A DNA stretch of 5,027 bases from Euryarchaeota archaeon UBA602 (lineage in GTDB: Archaea > Thermoplasmatota > Poseidoniia > Poseidoniales > Thalassarchaeaceae). Position 1 is the stretch's first letter. Every line of letters starts with the position of its first letter. Shown here piece after piece: positions 1 through 5,027 of this stretch. Position numbers and translations under genes: made by a program. The stretch is from contig DAHO01000045.1 of the NCBI GenBank assembly GCA_002498455.1, positions 2,369 to 7,395 on the forward strand, written 5' to 3'. The notes under the pieces are model-generated. The model was given only the letters and a program-made list of their open reading frames with translations. It made no database searches and had not been told where the DNA came from.

Positions 1-35
1 TGGACCAGACTTGGAGGAAGGGCCGAGACTCAGGC

Positions 36-620
36 GTGGGAGACGCCGACGAAGCCGTTCCTTCGAAACTCGACAAGGATTTCACAGCGGAACCCCCCTC
101 AGTAATAGGCGTCATTGCTTTTTCCTTTTTTGTAGTACCAGGAGCAATTATTTTCGGAGGGGTGGGGGTCTGGTTACTGTTCTTCTCGATAATGAATCCA
201 TATCACGAAGACGGGGGACTAGTGGGGTTTGTATGTATGGGGATTCCCCTTACATTAGTTGGATTGTTTTGCTTCTTATTATGGTGGGCCGGCGTAATCA
301 AAGAACGCCTGCGCGTGCAGCACAGTAGGGATCGACTGGTCTACCAGGCTACGCTTTTGGGGCTCGGGTTCCCTCCGCTTAGGGGGCTCGGGCTCCTCTC
401 CGAGAAGAGACGCCTCTCAGAAGCAGTTTACCTCGAGACCGACAAAGATGGGGACGATGCAATGATCCACGGCCGCTCAAGCGAGGGGGTGGAGTGGGAA
501 CTTAATATCGAAGTCTTGGTTTGCGAATTGGCGGAACCCGAGAATCCATACAACCCCCCCTACCAAAAAAAGGCGAGAGAGATAGCGGAAGCAATTGGCA
601 TTGAGTTCCGAACAGAGTGA
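36..620 (+). CDS. Two-span membrane protein of unknown function, possibly 5'-partial
   Basis: I do not recognise this family. Read from GTG at 36 it gives 194 residues: an acidic hydrophilic N-terminus (about 1-21), two hydrophobic segments (about 23-51 and 62-87) joined by a short acidic loop (NPYHEDGG), and a soluble tail of about 105 residues. The basic stretch KERLR directly after the second segment suggests, by the positive-inside rule, that both ends lie in the cytoplasm. The tail alternates short beta-like stretches (EAVYLETDKDG, VEWELNIEVLVCE) and ends in an amphipathic helix (AREIAEAIG), a layout seen in small membrane-anchored PH-like domains; that fold is inference only. The start is uncertain: the frame is open to the left edge, and the nearest GGAGG (13-17) lies 18 bases before GTG, too far to be a normal ribosome site, so the gene may begin outside the window. 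Eleven of 20 glycines use GGG, unlike aroA and mutL. It lies 63 bases before aroA on the same strand, with no evident functional link. Confidence 0.72.
   Translation: MGDADEAVPSKLDKDFTAEPPSVIGVIAFSFFVVPGAIIFGGVGVWLLFFSIMNPYHEDGGLVGFVCMGIPLTLVGLFCFLLWWAGVIKERLRVQHSRDRLVYQATLLGLGFPPLRGLGLLSEKRRLSEAVYLETDKDGDDAMIHGRSSEGVEWELNIEVLVCELAEPENPYNPPYQKKAREIAEAIGIEFRTE
554..571 (+). repeat. Paired homopolymer tracts C7 and A7 within the first gene
   Basis: Seven C (554-560) and seven A (565-571) lie four bases apart in the codons for NPPYQKK near the end of the membrane protein gene. Such runs are prone to slippage in replication and sequencing. A one-base shift here would change only the last 15 or so residues: the +1 reading frame stops at 583-585 and the other alternative frame at 602-604. 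There is no sign that the annotated frame is broken. Confidence 0.6.
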
Positions 621-683
621 CCGAACTCTCTGCGCTGCCTTTGCCAGCGACGGAATGATGAGTAAGGTCCCATTCGCAAGGCT

Positions 684-1889
684 GTGGACCGACATCCAGG
701 TGGAGGCACTTTTGTTGTCAATGCGACCCACGAACCCATCCAAGAGGTGGGGCTTCCACCTTCCAAGAGTCATTTGATTCGATGGCTACTGATGGCTGCT
801 CAGAGCGATGGAGTGACACGGATTACCAACGTGAATGGAGCGGCCTTCGATGCCTGCTCCATGCGAGACGCATTGATTCAATTGGGAGTTCGAATTGATG
901 TTGAGGCCCACACATGGACCGTGCATGGAGTTGGGGTCGATGGGTTCTCAGTACCGACGGAGACCCTCGACCTACACAACTCGGGTACGGCATTCCGCCT
1001 GCTTTCTTTTGCCTGTTTACGCAATGGAGAGGCGATTTCGATCACCGGAGACTCGACTTTGGATTCACGAATTGATCGTCATTTCTGGGAATCATTGGGA
1101 GTTCAGGTAGAATTTCCATCGGAAAAACAGAATCTACCCTTGAGAATTCAAGGCCCGTTTAACCAAAATCAACTCACAATCGACGGTAGTAAAACAAGCC
1201 AGCATATTTCAGCAATTCTACTTTCGATGCCAGCGAGGAAAAAAGCGCTTGATTTGACTATAGAAGGCGATATAGTGAGCCTAAGGCACGCTCAACTTTC
1301 ATTTGACATAGCAGCGAAATGTGGCTCAGAAAATCAGCTTGGAGATTGGCATTTACAACCTTGGAAATGTGAGGCACCATCAAATGTCGACATCCCATTC
1401 GATGCATCCCATATCTCGTTTTGGAAACTATACGAAATATTGCATAGCACTTCACTCCAGATCCCCCTCGTTTCAACGAATGACTCGATTGGTGCAGAAC
1501 TTCTACAAGATATTGACATCAACAAAAATCAAGTCATCGATTTGTCCCGAGCCAATGATTTGATCACACCACTGGCTGCGGCCATGGCATTGGGCGGAGG
1601 GGGGACGATTACGGGGGCCGGTCATGCAAGACACAAGGAAACCAATCGAATCGAACAAACAGCAGCAATGCTTGCTTCATTTTCAATGAATGTAGAGTGT
1701 ACGATGGATGGACTGTCGATTCAGGGCGGACAACTTCCCAAGTCCCCAACATCGACTGTCCCAACATTTGGAGATCATCGTATGCAGATGACTGCAGCTG
1801 TCTTGGCAACAAAGGTCGGTGCTGAAATTGAAGGTAGAGAATTGCATCAGGTCTCATTCCCTGATTTCCTGAGATTCCTTCAGCCGTGA
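684..1889 (+). CDS. aroA: 3-phosphoshikimate 1-carboxyvinyltransferase (EPSP synthase), divergent
   Basis: Cytoplasmic enzyme of the shikimate pathway: transfers the enolpyruvyl group of PEP to shikimate 3-phosphate, giving EPSP and phosphate. At 401 residues it is somewhat shorter than E. coli AroA (427). Motifs run in family order: PPSKSHLIR (K28, S29, R33; shikimate-phosphate and PEP site), HNSGTAFR (98-105; the NAGTAMR loop), R129 (E. coli R124), TSQ (171-173), GDIVS (195-199), D292 (E. coli catalytic D313), KETNR (318-322; E. coli K340, E341, R344), FGDHRM (362-367; E. coli R386) and a final SFPDF. By eye alignment two usual ligand residues are replaced: H202 sits at E. coli Y200 and V390 at K411. 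Start: an in-frame stop at 663-665 leaves GTG 684 as the only standard start before the first motif; no good Shine-Dalgarno site precedes it. The 3' end overlaps convergent mutL by 10 bp. Function is confidently EPSP synthase by family; full activity is inferred. Confidence 0.95.
   Translation: MDRHPGGGTFVVNATHEPIQEVGLPPSKSHLIRWLLMAAQSDGVTRITNVNGAAFDACSMRDALIQLGVRIDVEAHTWTVHGVGVDGFSVPTETLDLHNSGTAFRLLSFACLRNGEAISITGDSTLDSRIDRHFWESLGVQVEFPSEKQNLPLRIQGPFNQNQLTIDGSKTSQHISAILLSMPARKKALDLTIEGDIVSLRHAQLSFDIAAKCGSENQLGDWHLQPWKCEAPSNVDIPFDASHISFWKLYEILHSTSLQIPLVSTNDSIGAELLQDIDINKNQVIDLSRANDLITPLAAAMALGGGGTITGAGHARHKETNRIEQTAAMLASFSMNVECTMDGLSIQGGQLPKSPTSTVPTFGDHRMQMTAAVLATKVGAEIEGRELHQVSFPDFLRFLQP
1880..1889. 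other. Tail-to-tail overlap of aroA and mutL
   Basis: The aroA stop is TGA at 1887-1889 on the + strand. The mutL stop is TGA read on the - strand from 1882 to 1880. The two coding regions therefore share 10 bp in opposite directions. No hairpin plus T-run is visible at the junction; CCGTGACGG (1884-1892) is only a 4-bp inverted repeat. Transcripts of both genes must end inside the opposite gene, so their 3' ends are complementary. Confidence 0.9.
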
Positions 1890-3802
1890 CGGCCGAAGTG
1901 ACCGTCCAATTTATCCAGACTCATTCGAAGAACGGTGGGGCGACCGTGTACGCAGGCCCATGGATTGTGGATGGTTCGCATGTCTGCAAGTAAACGTCGC
2001 ATTTCTGCTAAAGACAATTGCTGGTTCGCTTTCACAGCTCCTCGACAGGATTTCATGAAGGCAACCTCGTCTGCAAGACTCTCTACCGTCTCCAATCGTT
2101 GGGCACCGGACTCCAATTCAGAAAGTACGTCTGAAATGAAAGATTCCAATCGTTCACTACCAAGGAGCAATTGTGGAATCGCAATCAGGTTAAGCTCCTC
2201 ATCAAATGCAAATCCAATCTCGCTCATCTTTGCTCGATTCGCACGCAGAGTTTCTGATTTTGATGCGCTGAATTCCAATGCGATTGGTGCAACCAATTCC
2301 TGGCTTTCCCATGACGTCATATTGCTTCGAAGGCGTTCGTATCGAACTCGCTCGTGAAGGGCATGCTGATCGATAATGAACAACTCATCCGCACCTTGTG
2401 CAAGAATGTATGAATCTGCAAATTGAGCCAATGGAACCATCTCGGGAATGTCCGTAACTTCGGCCTCCAAAGGACTTGGTTCAGAGAGTGGAGATACACT
2501 GTGTTCTCCCGTACACCAGCGGTGTAAATCACGCTCTGCACTGGAAAGTGCAGGTGCGATTTTTTCAATCCCTAAATCAGGAAGAGTTTGCTGAACAAGT
2601 GGTGACTCACTTACCTTTATTTCTGCTTTTTTTACAGGCTTTTCTACCGGCCCAGCATAGGTGATTCGAGTCTGAGCGGATTGAGCCCAAACAGGCAATG
2701 GCTGGTTGTCCTTCTTTGGAGATTCAACCGAGACTGAAACCGATTCAATCGGACTGGTATCAGGTGTCATTGAGCCTGTGGGCAATTCAAGCAATGTATG
2801 TTTGATGGCACGCTCCAAGCGTTCCAACACCCGCCAAGAATTCTTGAGGCGTACCTCTCTTTTGGTGGGGTGAACATTGACGTCGACTTCATCGGCCGGG
2901 AGATCCAATTGCAGCACACAAATCGGATGCCGCCCCACCATCAATCGAGTATGGTATCCACGCCGAATCGCCTGTGTGAAAGGAGAGTTAGCCACTGGCC
3001 GTCCGTTGATGATAATGTGAATTTCATCCCCCTTGGAACGGTTCAATTCAGGCGGAGAAATCCATCCGGACCATTCCTCATCTCCTGGTGCATTGGCATC
3101 TTCTTGGGAACAACGGAGTGGAACCAATTGTTCAGCCGATGCTCCAATCAAATCGAATAGACGATCTGTAGCTTCAACTCCAGGTGGTGTTTCCAACACA
3201 ATTCGCCCATCGATACTGACTGTGAATCCAACGCTGGGGTTGCAGATTGCCTGTGCCACGACAATGTCAACGATGGCCGAGGATTCTGTAGCAGGACGCT
3301 TTTGGAAGGAGAGTCTAGCAGGAATATTGGCGAACAAATACAAGACTTCGATGATGGTGCCCGGTGCCATTCCAGTCGGCTCAACGGAGCCCTTTGTACC
3401 ATCACTCACTGTAATTGACATACCATCAGAGTCTACCGTTCGACTTGATACCGTGAGCTGACTGACCATGCCGATGCTGGCTAGAGCCTCCCCTCGAAAT
3501 CCAAGTGTGTGAATGGCACTCAAGTCGGTCGCAGTCGACAGTTTACTGGTAGCGTGACGAGTGACGGCCAACTCCAATTCTTGTGCGGCAATCCCTCCAC
3601 CATCGTCAATTACAGCAATTCGATCAAAACCACCTCGATCGATTTCGATTCGAATTCGAGATGAACCGGCATCAATGCTATTCTCAACCAATTCCTTGAC
3701 CACCTGTGCTGGGCGTTCAACAACTTCTCCGGCCGCGATATGACCAATTGTATCATCGTCCAATTGCACAATGGGCCGACGATCGTCTACGGTTACAGTC
3801 AT
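1880..3802 (-). CDS. mutL: DNA mismatch repair protein MutL, endonuclease type
   Basis: Mismatch-repair ATPase and nicking endonuclease, recruited by mismatch-bound MutS. It has 640 residues, normal for the family. The N-terminal GHKL ATPase is intact: IAAGEVVERP (22-31), KELVENSIDAG with catalytic E37 and Mg-binding N41, DDGGGI (66-71), RHATSK (82-87), GFRGEAL (101-107), INGRPV (265-270), and NVHPTKREVR with K314 (E. coli K307). The usual DLFYN appears as YLFAN (155-159). Residues about 340-455 form a Pro/Ser/Glu-rich linker of low complexity. The C-terminal dimerisation domain carries the full metal site: DQHALHERVRYE (478-489, matching DQHA-x2-E-x4-E), SCRGAVKA (585-592), CVHGRPT (617-623) and a terminal FGR (636-638). 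QELVAP (501-506) matches the QxxhxP clamp-binding motif known from B. subtilis MutL and human PMS2. The ATG start is supported by an ideal Shine-Dalgarno site. It starts one base after the mutS stop, so one transcript is very likely. Confidence 0.98.
   Translation of the reverse strand: MTVTVDDRRPIVQLDDDTIGHIAAGEVVERPAQVVKELVENSIDAGSSRIRIEIDRGGFDRIAVIDDGGGIAAQELELAVTRHATSKLSTATDLSAIHTLGFRGEALASIGMVSQLTVSSRTVDSDGMSITVSDGTKGSVEPTGMAPGTIIEVLYLFANIPARLSFQKRPATESSAIVDIVVAQAICNPSVGFTVSIDGRIVLETPPGVEATDRLFDLIGASAEQLVPLRCSQEDANAPGDEEWSGWISPPELNRSKGDEIHIIINGRPVANSPFTQAIRRGYHTRLMVGRHPICVLQLDLPADEVDVNVHPTKREVRLKNSWRVLERLERAIKHTLLELPTGSMTPDTSPIESVSVSVESPKKDNQPLPVWAQSAQTRITYAGPVEKPVKKAEIKVSESPLVQQTLPDLGIEKIAPALSSAERDLHRWCTGEHSVSPLSEPSPLEAEVTDIPEMVPLAQFADSYILAQGADELFIIDQHALHERVRYERLRSNMTSWESQELVAPIALEFSASKSETLRANRAKMSEIGFAFDEELNLIAIPQLLLGSERLESFISDVLSELESGAQRLETVESLADEVAFMKSCRGAVKANQQLSLAEMRRLLADMRTIHNPWACVHGRPTVLRMSLDKLDGHFGRHG
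1934..1954 (-). other. MutL metal-site motif CVHGRPT
   Basis: Codes for MutL residues 617-623. It corresponds to the CPHGRPT motif which, with DQHA-x2-E-x4-E and the SCR segment (codons at 2027-2050), builds the zinc/manganese endonuclease site. The Cys and His ligands are kept; only the Pro between them is replaced by Val. E. coli-type MutL proteins that rely on MutH lack this set. Confidence 0.85.
2285..2302 (-). other. Predicted sliding-clamp binding motif in MutL (QELVAP)
   Basis: Codes for MutL residues 501-506, placed 12 residues after the end of the DQHA motif. Position and pattern match QEMIVP of B. subtilis MutL and QRLIAP of human PMS2, which contact the beta clamp or PCNA and allow it to activate nicking. 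Binding here is inferred from the match. Confidence 0.7.
2336..2371 (-). other. MutL endonuclease motif DQHA-x2-E-x4-E
   Basis: Codes for MutL residues 478-489, DQHALHERVRYE, a perfect match to the catalytic metal-binding motif of PMS2 and B. subtilis MutL. Its presence shows that this MutL can be expected to nick DNA itself. Confidence 0.93.
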
Positions 3803-3803
3803 G

Positions 3804-5027
3804 TCATTCCTCCAACCATTCGTGCCTTTCTTTCAGCATACTGCGCAATTCGTAAATCAAATCCATCGCATCCCGTGGACTGAGCATGTCTGGGTCTACC
3901 TCAGACAAACGATTCTCCACTTCAGATGCTTTTTCCACAATCCGAGTGGGCGGACTTCGACTCCATCCGAAGAGTGAAGATTGTCCAGCCTCTCTCTGCA
4001 AGGGAACACCACCTTCACCCGCACGGGCCCCCTGTGCTTGTGATTCAAGGAATAAGAGCAGGTCTCGTGCACGTTCGACGACCGGAGTGGGCAGTCCTGC
4101 CAAACCAGCCACCTGTACACCATAGGAATCATCACAAGGACCTTCAGCGATGGTATGTAGGAAAGTGATTTCACCGCCTGAATCTGCAATTTGAACATGG
4201 ATGTTGTGCAGTCCAGGGACTTCATCAGCCAATCCGACCAGTTGATGGTAGTGAGTTGCGAAGAGCGTACGACATCCGATTCTTCTAGCGATATCTTCAG
4301 TGACCGACCAAGCGATTGCGAGGCCATCAAAAGTTGAGGTCCCCCGACCGATTTCATCGAGAAGAACCAGACTATTTGGCGTCGCACGTCGTAGGATGTG
4401 TGCCACTTCAATCATCTCCATCATGAAAGTAGAACGGCCGCGACGAAGGTCGTCGTGAGCCCCCACTCGTGTAAAGACACGATCGACCAATCCGATTCGA
4501 GCTTTCGTGGCAGGAACATAGGAACCGGATTGAGCGAGAATCGAAATTAAGGCAGAAGTGCGCAAATAGGTCGATTTACCACCCATATTGGGACCCGTCA
4601 GTAGCAAGAAGCGTCGCTTCGCATCAAAGCGCACATCATTGGGTACAAATCGACCATCTGCCTCGAGCACGGGATGTCTTGCTCCAGAAATGTCCAATCG
4701 ATCATCGCTCACAATCTGTGGTCGCGTCCATGAACGCTGTCTAGCATGATGAGCGAAGGAAGTCAAAACGTCCACTGTCGAAACTTTTCGAGCTATTTCA
4801 GACAATATATGCGTAACAGCCTTGACCTCATCACGGAGGCTACAGAATAGTTTGAATTCAATGGCATTGGCACGGCTGTCCGCAGTCAAGATGATTTCTT
4901 CCCACTCTTTCAATTCAGGAGTTACATAACGTTCAGCATTGGTCATTGTTTGCCTTCGAATCCAATCTTCTGGGACTTTGTCCAAATGGGTTTTTGTTAC
5001 CTCAATGAAATAACCAAATTGCCGATT
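3804..5027 (-). CDS. mutS: DNA mismatch repair protein MutS, 5'-truncated by the window edge
   Basis: C-terminal 407 residues of MutS, the mismatch-recognition ATPase that starts mismatch repair. The coding frame runs off the right edge: bases 5027-4986 still encode NRQFGYFIEVTKTH, a standard MutS stretch, so the TTG at 4985 is not the start. The visible part begins near E. coli residue 470. In order: clamp-domain segment RRQTMTNAERY and TPELKEWE; Walker A GPNMGGKST (4569-4595); FTRVGAHDDLRRGRSTFMMEM (signature region, split here as FTRVGAHDD and GRSTFMMEM); Walker B LVLLDEIGRGTSTFDG; TLFATHY; and the dimer-forming helix-turn-helix SYGVQVAGLAGLP. All ATPase motifs are intact. The missing part would hold the mismatch-binding domain with its Phe-x-Glu motif, so MutS1 rather than MutS2 is judged from the close match to MutS1 and the lack of a C-terminal Smr domain. 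The tail has a low-complexity linker, a clamp-like QSSLFGW, and a final helical segment (DPDMLSPRDAMDLIYELR) as in E. coli MutS. mutL follows after one base. Confidence 0.97.
   Translation of the reverse strand, partial: NRQFGYFIEVTKTHLDKVPEDWIRRQTMTNAERYVTPELKEWEEIILTADSRANAIEFKLFCSLRDEVKAVTHILSEIARKVSTVDVLTSFAHHARQRSWTRPQIVSDDRLDISGARHPVLEADGRFVPNDVRFDAKRRFLLLTGPNMGGKSTYLRTSALISILAQSGSYVPATKARIGLVDRVFTRVGAHDDLRRGRSTFMMEMIEVAHILRRATPNSLVLLDEIGRGTSTFDGLAIAWSVTEDIARRIGCRTLFATHYHQLVGLADEVPGLHNIHVQIADSGGEITFLHTIAEGPCDDSYGVQVAGLAGLPTPVVERARDLLLFLESQAQGARAGEGGVPLQREAGQSSLFGWSRSPPTRIVEKASEVENRLSEVDPDMLSPRDAMDLIYELRSMLKERHEWLEE
3809..3813 (-). promoter_or_regulatory. Shine-Dalgarno site of mutL, inside the end of mutS
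   Basis: On the - strand the order is GGAGG, six bases, then the mutL ATG (3802-3800). The same bases are the end of mutS (codons TTG GAG GAA followed by TGA). A ribosome finishing mutS would stop with the mutL start within reach, so translational coupling is expected. The site fixes the mutL start and shows that the host uses anti-Shine-Dalgarno pairing for at least this gene. Confidence 0.85.
3963..3983 (-). other. Predicted sliding-clamp binding motif in the MutS tail (QSSLFGW)
   Basis: Codes for QSSLFGW in the flexible tail between the MutS ATPase and its last helices, the place where E. coli MutS carries QMSLL. It fits the bacterial beta-clamp pattern QxxLF. It also comes near the PCNA pattern QxxLxx(aromatic)(aromatic), with Trp at the seventh place but Ser at the eighth. 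The partner is therefore not settled. Confidence 0.6.

Noticed and set aside
617..658. GTG overlapping the stop of the first gene (GTGA), a possible coupled small gene
   Set aside because: The frame stops after 13 codons and has no ribosome site or recognisable product.
621..683. Promoter or riboswitch for aroA in the 63-base gap
   Set aside because: I see no convincing -35/-10 pair, archaeal TATA/BRE box or stable hairpin; the start could be served by read-through from upstream.
477..773. Minus-strand open frame of 98 codons across the end of the first gene and the start of aroA
   Set aside because: It is antisense to two better-supported genes, has no recognisable motif and no clear ribosome site.
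595..777. Plus-strand 60-codon frame bridging the gap before aroA
   Set aside because: It runs into the well-supported aroA start region in another frame, has low-complexity sequence and resembles no protein I know.
684..1889. AroA as a glyphosate-tolerant (CP4-like) enzyme
   Set aside because: The loop reads NSGTAFR with the Gly and Thr of the sensitive class kept; the residue changes seen elsewhere do not by themselves show tolerance.
1884..1892. CCGTGACGG as a bidirectional terminator between aroA and mutL
   Set aside because: A 4-bp stem with a one-base loop is too weak, and no T-run follows on either strand.
2573..2593. MutL linker stretch QQTLPDL (residues 404-410) as a second clamp-binding motif
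   Set aside because: It lacks the LF or aromatic end of the known patterns and lies in a low-complexity linker; QELVAP is the better candidate.
3804..4985. TTG at 4985 as the mutS start
   Set aside because: The frame continues to the window edge with conserved MutS sequence (GYFIEVTK), so the gene is truncated by the window and does not begin there.

Overview
The window holds four protein genes and almost no non-coding DNA. On the + strand are a small two-span membrane protein of unknown function (36-620) and a complete EPSP synthase gene, aroA (684-1889). On the - strand is a mismatch-repair pair: a 5'-truncated mutS (it enters at the right edge and stops at 3804) followed one base later by a complete mutL (3802 down to 1880). 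aroA and mutL converge tail to tail and overlap by 10 bp, so no intergenic terminator fits between them. The largest gap is the 63 bases between the first two genes. I saw no RNA gene, insertion sequence, CRISPR array or long repeat.

Organism: a prokaryote with moderate GC (about half by eye), compact gene packing and, at least for mutL, a Shine-Dalgarno site (GGAGG six bases before ATG). The MutS/MutL pair is of the bacterial MutS1/MutL family. MutL has a complete endonuclease site, so repair here would be of the nicking-MutL kind found in most bacteria and in eukaryotes, not the E. coli MutH kind. MutS1/MutL also occur in some archaea by transfer, including marine Thermoplasmatota (Poseidoniales). 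The divergent EPSP synthase and the acidic two-span membrane protein would fit such a host, but the sequence alone does not separate an archaeon from a less-studied bacterium. I treat the taxon as open.

How the genes work together: MutS recognises mismatches and recruits MutL, which nicks DNA when activated by the sliding clamp. Both proteins carry recognisable clamp-binding-like motifs (MutL QELVAP, MutS QSSLFGW). The mutS-mutL spacing and the placement of the mutL ribosome-binding site inside the last codons of mutS indicate one transcript and coupled translation. AroA is an unrelated housekeeping enzyme of aromatic amino acid synthesis. Most of its active-site residues are kept, but two usually conserved positions (E. 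coli Tyr200 and Lys411) appear replaced.

I did not find a convincing undescribed system. The points most worth checking are the AroA substitutions, the clamp motifs of MutS and MutL, and the first gene, whose glycine codon use differs strongly from that of aroA and mutL.
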